Shown one piece after another: positions 24,820 to 32,372 of a stretch of DNA of 37,185 nucleotides. Below the pieces are notes generated by a model. It was not told where the DNA came from, ran no database searches, and worked only from the letters and a program-made list of their open reading frames with translations. Source of the stretch: CAYOVG01 sp964407285 (GTDB lineage Bacteria > Desulfobacterota > Syntrophobacteria > Syntrophobacterales > Syntrophobacteraceae); NCBI GenBank assembly GCA_964407285.1, contig CAYOVG010000019.1, positions 1 through 37,185 on the forward strand, read 5' to 3'. The position numbers and the translations under genes are program-made. Within the stretch, counting starts at the first letter, position 1, and each line of letters opens with the position of its first letter.

Positions 24820-25239
24820 ATGATATCATCTTCCTCGGGAGAAGAATGGATTGCCATTGCAAGAGAACGTGCCGCGGACGCGGACGCCATGGTTGCGTCC
24901 CGCCCGGCTTCCATGGGTCCTGTTTATCTGGCGGGTTATGCCGTGGAGTGCTCTTTGAATGCTTATCTTCAGATAAAGGGAATTCAAAGACCGGATTCAA
25001 AGCAGGGGCGGCACCGTCACGACCTCCTTCTACTCTGGCGGACCGCGGGATTCCGGATGAGTGATTTGTCCGATACATCCGGGGCAAAGGCTTTCTTCCT
25101 CAACGATTGGTCCGCCGGATTGAGATACAGGTTAGCTTTGCCTTCGCATATCAATACCAGGGACCTGGTAGACGGCGCCATAAATCTTGCCGGCTGGATT
25201 CAGAAACAGGCCCGGAGAATACAGGGAAGAAAGAGATGA
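24820..25239 (+). CDS. HEPN-like small helical protein, first gene of island operon A
   Basis: 139 residues; CAGGAGAGG precedes the ATG. It is all-helical by composition. VYLAGYAVECSLNAYLQIKG (about 35-54) and HRHDLLLLW follow the pattern of HEPN proteins (small-residue helix with Glu, then His-Asp-Leu). NDWSAGLRYRLALPSHINTR (about 94-113) contains an R-x5-H spacing compatible with the HEPN RNase motif RX4-6H. It is homologous to the 31023 protein (shared AxECxLxA, H..LW and W.AG.RY). HEPN domains in bacterial conflict systems act as RNases or as adaptor/antitoxin parts. Its stop overlaps the ATPase start (ATGA), so the two proteins are made together. Confidence 0.6.
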   Translation: MISSSSGEEWIAIARERAADADAMVASRPASMGPVYLAGYAVECSLNAYLQIKGIQRPDSKQGRHRHDLLLLWRTAGFRMSDLSDTSGAKAFFLNDWSAGLRYRLALPSHINTRDLVDGAINLAGWIQKQARRIQGRKR

Positions 25240-27854
25240 ACGCTGACGAGATTACCTCGATCATCAGGGAGAACCTGTTCCGGAACAAGGCGACCGCCGA
25301 AGAGATCAGGATTCAAAATGATCCCTTTGGCGGCTGGATAGTGCTCGTCATATCCGACCTCTTTTCGAATCTGCCGATTCCCGAGAGAAGGCGGGTCGCC
25401 CTGGCCGGCCTACAGGATGAGCACTTCGAATGGGTGGATTTACTGAGCCCGGATGAAAGAAAACTGGTGGCAGTCTTGCCTTCGGAGCAGGCGCCCGAAG
25501 ATCTTCCGCTCTGGCCCGAGGCGCTTGTGCGCGGCAGTGCCCCCACGATGTCCGCTCCACGCTTTCCTTCGGATCTCGACGAAGATTTAGAGAAGCCCAT
25601 AGTTGTCACCTTCTACTCCTTGCGTGGCGGCGTCGGGAGATCGACAGCCCTGGCATACACGGCGCGTATCCTCGCCGAACGAGGACGAAAGGTCGTATGC
25701 CTCGATATGGATCTGGAAGCTCCCGGTCTTGCCGCCCTGTTCGGCAAGGAAAACGATGTGAGTAACGGTCACGGGATTGTCTCGCTGTTACTTCAACTCG
25801 ATCAGGAAGAAGAACCGGACCTGCCCTCCCAACTCATACCCGTGACAGGCGACGATAATCTGTTCTTGATCCCGGCGGGAATCCCCGACGCCAATTACAC
25901 CAGGATGCTGCGCTTCATCAATCCGGAGGCATGGTATCGAGAAGACAAGAACCCGCTTCGATTGTTGCTGGATGCCGTCCGCCATAAGCTCCCCTTCAAG
26001 CCGGATGTCATCTTGCTCGATGCCCGGACCGGCATCACCGAACTCAGCGGTCCGTTGTTGTTCGATCTTGCCGATATGGCCGTTGTCACATTCTTCCCTC
26101 ATCCGCAGGCAAAACGGGGGACCGGATTGTTGGTGCGCGGGTTGTTGGCGGCCCATACCTTCAGGTCCGATCACCAGCGAACTTTCACGCCGGAACTGCG
26201 ATTCCTGGTATCACCCGTTCCATCCGCCGGTCTTCCGGAGATCGTACAACGCTATCAACACAGATCATTGGAATGGGTCGCGGAGTGGTTGGAGCCGGCA
26301 AATCGGGTACGCCCACATCATAATCCACTGCTGGAAGATGAAATCACCCACTTTGTTCGTTACCGTGACGATATTGCGACTTCAGACAAACTCATCGATG
26401 ATTCGGAAGTATGGCGCTCCTTTTTGCCGGTTGCGGAATGGGTCGAACGGTTCCTGCCGACCTCGCGGGAAACCCACTCCCGGCAGATGATCGGCGAAGA
26501 AAAAACCGAGGTCCTCAAGGGGCTTGCGATATCAGCGGGCACTGCCGAGCAACAGGCGGACCTTTTGGACTTTTTTGTTGAAAACGACATCGTATGCCGT
26601 GCCATGGCGTACGATGTGCCATTGGTACTCGGACGCAAGGGAGTCGGTAAGACCGCCATTTTTCGGCGACTCTCCGAAGACCCGCAGTTCCCGGCTTTTA
26701 TTATCCACTCCCCGAGCGATCTGGTGGGAACGAGGCGCCGGCAGCTTTCAAGCGATGGATTCAGGCAGGTCGAGTATCTGCTGGAAAGATACGCTGCCCA
26801 ATGGCGCCATTTCTGGAGCTTCTATAGTGCAATAGCCCTGGCTCACCACCTGGAATTGAGCCGGGAAGACCTTCCCGCTTTCTTTAGCGGCAAGCCCCTT
26901 CCCGGCTCGGAGTCAGACATGCTGGATATGCTCGAATTCGTGTTGTCGGGTGAACGAACCGCCATTTACCTGAATGAATGGCTTATCGATCTCGACCGGG
27001 CAGCGAACGAAAGTGCGCTGCTCATCCTGGATGGCCTCGACACAGGGTTTGGCAGCGGAGAAGCCGACCGGAAGCGTCGCCGGGCCGCCCTGGAAGGTTA
27101 TTTTGTATTCTGGATGGAGATAGGACCTCGGTTCAAGAATCCGCGTTTCAAGATATTCCTCAGGGAGGACATCTGGAAGGGGTTGCGTTTTGAGAACAAA
27201 TCCCATTTGTATGGTCGTTCGATAACACTCAAGTGGACTGATCAGGGAACGTACCTGAAAGTTATTATCAAACAGGCTTCGCGCAACCCCAATTTCAGGA
27301 AGTACCTGGAAGGCAATATCAAAGGCTTGAAATTCGAGAGCCGTCCCATCGATACATGGACGAATGAGGAGGTCTTCGCCGCGTGGAATGCTCTGGTTGG
27401 CGAGCGGATGAAGGGAGGCAAGACGGCTTTTACGCGCAACTGGGTCTGGAATAGACTGGCCGACGCCAATGACGACCACACGCCGAGATATCTCTTGCAG
27501 CTTTTACATGAAGCCGTTCCGTGGGAAACCAGGGAGCATTCCATTACCCCATACTCCCGGAGCATTATCAGGCCGAGGGCACTCATCGAGTGTCTGCCGG
27601 AGGTTTCCAACGAAGCTTTGAGTTCGTTGAAGGAGGAATTCACCGAACTGGAGCCCCTCATGACCGAACTGACGAAAGTGGGACGCACACCGCTCGCGGC
27701 TACGGAACTGGAAGGACAGGAATCCCTGATTCCTCTGGCGAGAGAGGTCGGATTGTTGGGTATATACGAGGGGAGCGACGGAGGTACCGAGCGCTATAAG
27801 GTGCCCGACATCTACCGGTATGCCCTGGGAATGACCCGCAAAGGCCAGGCGTAG
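25236..27854 (+). CDS. Two-ATPase fusion: ParA/MinD-like GGVGRST domain plus Sll1717-type P-loop ATPase
   Basis: 872 residues from the ATG overlapping the previous stop. The frame is open further upstream but only inside that gene. Residues 1-105: small alpha/beta domain shared with the 29707 protein. About 120-400: ParA/MinD-like ATPase with RGGVGRST (130-137), where both the signature Lys and the P-loop Lys are Arg, LDMDLEAPG (156-164) and VILLDARTG (258-266). About 430-872: second ATPase with canonical Walker A GRKGVGKT (466-473), Walker B ALLILDGLD (594-602), FKIFLREDIW (638-647) and SITLKWT. The C-terminus has a winged-helix-like PDIYRYALGMTRKG. Domain order equals the two separate proteins of operon B. 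Probably a cytoplasmic NTP-driven switch acting with the HEPN-like partner; the target is unknown. Confidence 0.8.
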   Translation: MNADEITSIIRENLFRNKATAEEIRIQNDPFGGWIVLVISDLFSNLPIPERRRVALAGLQDEHFEWVDLLSPDERKLVAVLPSEQAPEDLPLWPEALVRGSAPTMSAPRFPSDLDEDLEKPIVVTFYSLRGGVGRSTALAYTARILAERGRKVVCLDMDLEAPGLAALFGKENDVSNGHGIVSLLLQLDQEEEPDLPSQLIPVTGDDNLFLIPAGIPDANYTRMLRFINPEAWYREDKNPLRLLLDAVRHKLPFKPDVILLDARTGITELSGPLLFDLADMAVVTFFPHPQAKRGTGLLVRGLLAAHTFRSDHQRTFTPELRFLVSPVPSAGLPEIVQRYQHRSLEWVAEWLEPANRVRPHHNPLLEDEITHFVRYRDDIATSDKLIDDSEVWRSFLPVAEWVERFLPTSRETHSRQMIGEEKTEVLKGLAISAGTAEQQADLLDFFVENDIVCRAMAYDVPLVLGRKGVGKTAIFRRLSEDPQFPAFIIHSPSDLVGTRRRQLSSDGFRQVEYLLERYAAQWRHFWSFYSAIALAHHLELSREDLPAFFSGKPLPGSESDMLDMLEFVLSGERTAIYLNEWLIDLDRAANESALLILDGLDTGFGSGEADRKRRRAALEGYFVFWMEIGPRFKNPRFKIFLREDIWKGLRFENKSHLYGRSITLKWTDQGTYLKVIIKQASRNPNFRKYLEGNIKGLKFESRPIDTWTNEEVFAAWNALVGERMKGGKTAFTRNWVWNRLADANDDHTPRYLLQLLHEAVPWETREHSITPYSRSIIRPRALIECLPEVSNEALSSLKEEFTELEPLMTELTKVGRTPLAATELEGQESLIPLAREVGLLGIYEGSDGGTERYKVPDIYRYALGMTRKGQA

Positions 27855-27883
27855 CAGAACCCGTACTTCGGAGGAGATAGATT

Positions 27884-28168
27884 ATGCGCATTACGCGCAT
27901 TGAATACACTGTACAAGTCTGGAAGGAAGGCAACCGGTATATTGCCCATGCCATGCCTCTCGATGTGATGAGTTCAGGAGGCTCTCCGGAGAAAGCCTGA
28001 GAAGCTTTGCAGGAGGCGGTGAGCCTCTTTGTTCAGACTGCCCGGGAGATGGGTACTCTGGAGGAGGTTCTGGAGGAATCCGGATATGAGCTGAGGTCAG
28101 GTGATTGGGCCTGCCCCGCATGGGTATCCTTTGAGAAACAATCTCTAGCATTGCTGCAAAAAGTTTAA
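27884..28168 (+). pseudogene. HicB-like antitoxin gene interrupted by an in-frame TGA
   Basis: GGAGGAG precedes the ATG. Reads MRITRIEYTVQVWKEG and NRYIAHAMPLDVMSSGG, SPEKA, then TGA (27998-28000), then EALQEAVSLFVQTAREMGTL, EEVLEESGYELRS to TAA, 95 codons in all. Both sides fit the HicB fold and a CGA (Arg) to TGA change explains the stop. No HicA partner lies next to it. It is 29 bases downstream of the fusion ATPase gene, so it may have been part of operon A or a hitch-hiking remnant. The following 48 bases to the convergent gene hold nothing. Confidence 0.6.
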
Positions 28169-28216
28169 CGGAAAGAACTCGACGCAATTCCGCAGGATCG
28201 AGTGGGTTGATGGCAC

Positions 28217-29710
28217 TTACGGGGCAGCCCCTCCCCCTCGCGCGACAGCTTTGACTCCCCCTTTACGGCCGATCCCGTAACCCACCCGGTAAACGTCGGG
28301 CATATTCACCCGCCCGTCGGTCATCCGTTCGAATACACCCAATTCCTGCAAATCCGTTCGGACACCGTCGGCCCCCGCATTGAAGTTGACCGGAGGCAGT
28401 TTTACGGCAGCTTGCGAAATATCCTGCTTCAGTCGATCCATCACTTTGCTGTTGTTCCATCTACCGGCTATCTCGTCAAAACCGCAGGGAACGGTTATGC
28501 CGGTCAAGGATTTCATCAGTTCCGCCACCCAGGGATAATCCTCCTGCATTTCCCTGACACGAATACGGGATGCTTCCCGCACGCCACGCTTAATACTCTC
28601 ATAGTACAGGGCAAACCTGTAATCCGTGCGAGGGCTGTCTTGCGCCGCATGACGGAGAGCGGCCAGAAAACTGCGCGGGCTCACCTGGCGATGTGCATCA
28701 CCGAGATGATTCGGCAGCCACGTGTACGGAAGTCCGCGCCGATGATCACGTCCCATCCAGGGGCCGGTTATCGCATGAAAAACAAGCCTCTGCTCATCCT
28801 CGTCATTTCGCAACTTCTCCGGCACAGTCCAAACCCCGGTTCGCCTACTCCATGCGATTCCAAAACCCTCCAGGCATCCTTCGCGGAACAAAGCCCCTCG
28901 ATCCGATTCATTGGCCAGGTATTGCCAGAGCAGATTGTAGAGTTCATTGCGAGGCCAGCGCAGTTCCATCTTCTGAGTGAGCACCTTCGAAGAATCCGGA
29001 AAACTGGTTGCAGCCGCATCCTCGAGATGATCGGGGCGCACAAAGGCCTTGGGACGGATACGCTTGTAGGACCTGAATTCCAATAACACCTGTAAGAGAC
29101 CTCGAACGAGCCCGGACATGACGGGCCATTCATCGGCGGTACGGTCGAGTGCATCGAAGAGAATGAGAAGATATGATTTCTCGGCATCAAGACGATTGTC
29201 CGCCTCGAAGAGGAATTGCTCGATCTCCTCGGGATGCCGTACCACCCAGTTGATTCGATCCTCCCAACTCTTCAGGCCCGCCGGGATCACGTCCAGTTCC
29301 AGCTTGTCGGCAACTCTCCGGACAACTACCGTTCTCCAGATTTGACGCGCTTCAAAATTGCGGATCAGTCCGGCAAGAACGTCCTTTCCGGGATACTCCA
29401 GAGGTGAAGGTTTCTCTCCGAACCCTTGCGAGATCAATGTATTTGCGCTGATACCGGCCCTGGGCATCAGTTCGGCAACCAGCTTCCGATGCACTTCACT
29501 CTGGAGTGCCGACCACCAGAAGCTCTTGCCGGCCCCACGGATTCCGACCACCAGCATGTTATCCGGCTGCAACGCACGGGCATGGCCCGCCGGTACATAG
29601 GTGTGCTTCAAGTCAGGCGTGTGGCCGGAAACAGCGGTTTCCTCGGGCAGCGCATCATGAATCAATTCACGAAGCGTCAAGGGGAAGCGGTATTCACTCA
29701 TCCTGTTCAT
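28217..29710 (-). CDS. P-loop ATPase (STAND/Sll1717-type), last gene of island operon B
   Basis: 497 residues. The ATG at 29710 overlaps the upstream stop by 4 bases; the ATG at 29701 is an alternative. Walker A GIRGAGKS (56-63), Walker B LLILFDALD (181-189), then PKAFVRPDHLEDAA and MELRWPRNELYNLLW. These correspond in order to FKIFLREDIW and SITLKWT of the fusion protein. The C-terminal NMPDVYRVGYGIGRKGG matches the fusion's PDIYRYALGMTRKG, marking a shared winged-helix-like end. It is therefore the separate counterpart of the fusion's second ATPase. No membrane span or nuclease motif is seen. Probably the effector-controlling ATPase of a multi-protein complex (inference). Confidence 0.75.
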   Translation of the reverse strand: MNRMSEYRFPLTLRELIHDALPEETAVSGHTPDLKHTYVPAGHARALQPDNMLVVGIRGAGKSFWWSALQSEVHRKLVAELMPRAGISANTLISQGFGEKPSPLEYPGKDVLAGLIRNFEARQIWRTVVVRRVADKLELDVIPAGLKSWEDRINWVVRHPEEIEQFLFEADNRLDAEKSYLLILFDALDRTADEWPVMSGLVRGLLQVLLEFRSYKRIRPKAFVRPDHLEDAAATSFPDSSKVLTQKMELRWPRNELYNLLWQYLANESDRGALFREGCLEGFGIAWSRRTGVWTVPEKLRNDEDEQRLVFHAITGPWMGRDHRRGLPYTWLPNHLGDAHRQVSPRSFLAALRHAAQDSPRTDYRFALYYESIKRGVREASRIRVREMQEDYPWVAELMKSLTGITVPCGFDEIAGRWNNSKVMDRLKQDISQAAVKLPPVNFNAGADGVRTDLQELGVFERMTDGRVNMPDVYRVGYGIGRKGGVKAVARGGGAAP

Positions 29711-31026
29711 ATTGAATCCTCCCCCTCCCCTCCGAGAAATATCGCGTTGTTCGCCTCATCCATAAATCCGCCCATTGCCGCTCGAGCAATCTGCTCATCC
29801 ACGCCGATGTCGCTCACGAAGGGATCAAACTCCTGTAATGCACGGTTCCAGAAAATTGGGAGAGGATAGTGCGGCGCTTCTTGACTCCCCAGATCAAAGC
29901 TGAATGGATCAGGGTCTTCAGCGGCGGCTTCATCGTAGATATGCTCACGAAAAAGGTCCCACGACCTTTCCCGAAAACGCGCCAAATACTCCTCCCGTCC
30001 CGTTTCCGGCACCATGCTTGCCACCATGTGGAGTCGCCCACGGAAATCCGATACCTGTGGATGACGTTGCCAATGACGAAAGAGAAAAGAATACGCGGTC
30101 CAGGTTTGTGCGGAATTCAAAGCGAAAAGAAATGTATCCGCTCCCATGCGGGTAACCAGGACAGCGGCGATATCATGGAGACCGGCACGGCTATCCAGAA
30201 AAACCACATCCGGTTGCTCAGCGGATTCGAGCCGCTCCACGAGACGTTGTAGACGCAGGCTCCAGGAACCATCTCCCATGCCGGCCTGATCCAAATAGCA
30301 CCTAGCCAGTTTGGGCAGATAATCGCCCGTTTCACTCCCAAAGGCCGGCACCACCCGAATTGAACCGGGAAGATCCGTTGCAAGTGGACTCGAGGCAACC
30401 ATGGAGCGCTCCACTATCTCGGACTGCCCGACTCCGTCCTCAATGAACCAATCCACAATTCCATAATCGGGCAGGTGTTCCCGCGGCAACAATGAGCTGC
30501 TTATGCCGGGTGATTCCAGGTCGAGGTCGAAAACCAGGACATGTTTCCCTTTTCGCGCCAGCCACCACGCCCAGACAACAAGGGCCGTCGAACGTCCCAC
30601 TCCGCCTTTAATACCGAAAAAGGTCACACGACTATTCCGTGTCCTACGTTCCAGGGGAGCACGTCCCCAATCCATTCCCGTGATTTGACGGTCGAGGAGC
30701 CAGAGGCGTCGATTATGCTCTTCGAGGATCAGGCGTCTGTCCTCGCTGTTGAGGAGTTGTTTGCCGTCCAACAGATCGTCACTGAAAAACATGGAAGTCG
30801 AAGGCGAAGAAGCGTAGGCGCCCAATGCACGATTCAGTTCGGCAGAGAACTCAATCAGGCGATGGTAATCATAATCCGCTTTCTTACCGGGAAGGACCAG
30901 GCGAATACGTCCGATCAGATCACGCACCAGGACAATATCGGCCGGGAAAATATCCAGATATTTCTTCACCCGGTCTATAGCGGTTCTCAAAGCAAGCTCG
31001 AATGTGATCGGCCTCTCGTTCTTCAT
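29707..31026 (-). CDS. ParA/MinD-like ATPase with KGGVGRST P-loop, second gene of island operon B
   Basis: 439 residues. The N-terminal domain of about 110 residues resembles that of the fusion protein. The ATPase has VTFFGIKGGVGRSTAL (KGGVGRST at 140-147), FDLDLESPG and VVFLDSRAG, matching VTFYSLRGGVGRSTAL, LDMDLEAPG and VILLDARTG in the fusion. The signature Lys (KGG) is kept, but the P-loop Lys of GK[ST] is Arg. I recall a group of ATPases annotated for this KGGVGR motif. Both its start and stop overlap neighbours (ATGA), so the three-gene operon is translationally coupled. ATP binding with altered hydrolysis is possible. Confidence 0.8.
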   Translation of the reverse strand: MKNERPITFELALRTAIDRVKKYLDIFPADIVLVRDLIGRIRLVLPGKKADYDYHRLIEFSAELNRALGAYASSPSTSMFFSDDLLDGKQLLNSEDRRLILEEHNRRLWLLDRQITGMDWGRAPLERRTRNSRVTFFGIKGGVGRSTALVVWAWWLARKGKHVLVFDLDLESPGISSSLLPREHLPDYGIVDWFIEDGVGQSEIVERSMVASSPLATDLPGSIRVVPAFGSETGDYLPKLARCYLDQAGMGDGSWSLRLQRLVERLESAEQPDVVFLDSRAGLHDIAAVLVTRMGADTFLFALNSAQTWTAYSFLFRHWQRHPQVSDFRGRLHMVASMVPETGREEYLARFRERSWDLFREHIYDEAAAEDPDPFSFDLGSQEAPHYPLPIFWNRALQEFDPFVSDIGVDEQIARAAMGGFMDEANNAIFLGGEGEDSI

Positions 31027-31454
31027 GGCGCCAATCCATCCAGAACAGCACTTTGCAGGATACGCATCGTCTTTTCAGCCGCACTTTGATGCCGTTCAAC
31101 CAGGTCCCGAGAGAATAGCGATTGGTGATGATATCGTTGGCCGGCATCCCATCCATCGAATGGATTGGGTTCACCAAGCAAAGGACCTGCAAAACGAGCA
31201 CCGTCACGACTGCTCGAGAAGGCAAGGAACTCATCCCATAGCGAATTGATATGAACTCTATGCCGGCTCTCCGATGGGACTCCATCCGGTTTCAGTATCA
31301 TTCCGAGTGCATGCATAACAGCCTTCAATGCGCACTCCGCCGCCATCCCGAGCAAGTGGTCCGCATTTGCCATACGGTCCTTCTCAAAAAGGAACCCGGA
31401 ATCCACCCAATGGCGTTCGGCCGCATCACGGAAATCAACCTGCATCTTCTTCAC
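31023..31454 (-). CDS. HEPN-like small helical protein, first gene of island operon B
   Basis: 143 residues, helical. RDAAERHWVDSGFLFEKDR, ANADHLLGMAAECALKAVMH and HINSLW follow the HEPN-like pattern and align with the 24820 protein (G.A.EC.L.A, H..LW). GWDAGQRYHHQSLFSRDLV corresponds to NDWSAGLRYRLALPSHINTR, but here the His residues follow Arg at +2 and +3, so the RX4-6H spacing is not kept. It may be a non-catalytic adaptor or use other residues. 156 bases downstream of trpA with no obvious terminator between, so read-through from trpBA is possible. It overlaps the ATPase start by 4 bases. Confidence 0.55.
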   Translation of the reverse strand: MKKMQVDFRDAAERHWVDSGFLFEKDRMANADHLLGMAAECALKAVMHALGMILKPDGVPSESRHRVHINSLWDEFLAFSSSRDGARFAGPLLGEPNPFDGWDAGQRYHHQSLFSRDLVERHQSAAEKTMRILQSAVLDGLAP

Positions 31455-31610
31455 CCCATTCCGCTATTGTCCTTTTCTCTCGTTCAACCGCCTTTCTTCT
31501 TCACGAGTACCATGACTCCGTACAAATCCTCTCATAACATCATTACTACATAACATAATCCGACTACTGCAAGACAGCCAAAACTTACTTCTCCCGTCCC
31601 GAGCATTTCT

Positions 31611-32372
31611 TTATCGAAGCCCCCGGATGAAATCCCCGACGACTCCCACCCCCTCCCGATCCATGAGCCGGATCGTCTGGGTGCCGATGACGGCGATGTC
31701 GGCCTTGCCCCTAAGGAAATCCACATCTTCCCGGTCCTTGACTCCGAACCCGAGCGCCAGCGGAAGGTCCGTGGCCTTGCGGCACCGCCCCAGGTAGGTT
31801 TCCATTTGGCCGGAGAACCTCGTGTCGAGCCCGGTGACTCCCTTTCTGGCCACGCAGTAGATAAATCCCCGCCCGTACGACGCCAGGTACTTCATGCGCT
31901 CGTCGGTCGTGGTAGGGGAGAAGATGAAGATCGGCGCGAGGCCGCTACGCTCCATCACCCGCATGTAGTCCTCCCCCTCCTCGGGCGGCAGGTCCGGTAT
32001 AATGGCCCCCTTTATCCCCGCATCCGCCATATCGGAAGCAAACCGTTCCACTCCGTATTTGAAGGCAATATTGTAGTAGGTCATGAACAGAAACGGAATC
32101 GGGAACCTTCCCGCAACCTTCCGGGCAAAATCGAAGCATTTCTCCACGGTCGTCCCGCCTGCCAAAGCCATCTGGTTGGCCCCAAGTATCACCGGGCCGT
32201 CCGCGATGGGTTCGGAGAAGGGAACCTGCAACTCCATCAGGTCGACGCCCGCTTCCACCATCGCCTCGACGAGCCGGAAGGAATCCTCCAACGAGGGATA
32301 TCCGATCACGATGTGGGTCATGAGCAGGATGCCCCGTTTCTCAAGCTTTTCGCGCAAGTAGGATTCAAGCAT
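31611..32372 (-). CDS. trpA: Tryptophan synthase alpha subunit
   Basis: 253 residues from the ATG at 32372, which overlaps the trpB stop by 8 bases. A frame open to 32429 is not needed. Catalytic Glu and Asp lie in LMELQVPFSEPIADGP; AIIPDLPPEE, RGFIYCVARKGVTG and LALGFGVKDREDV are the loop and phosphate sites. Cleaves indole-glycerol phosphate and passes indole to TrpB. Separated from the other trp genes by the island. Confidence 0.96.
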   Translation of the reverse strand: MLESYLREKLEKRGILLMTHIVIGYPSLEDSFRLVEAMVEAGVDLMELQVPFSEPIADGPVILGANQMALAGGTTVEKCFDFARKVAGRFPIPFLFMTYYNIAFKYGVERFASDMADAGIKGAIIPDLPPEEGEDYMRVMERSGLAPIFIFSPTTTDERMKYLASYGRGFIYCVARKGVTGLDTRFSGQMETYLGRCRKATDLPLALGFGVKDREDVDFLRGKADIAVIGTQTIRLMDREGVGVVGDFIRGLR

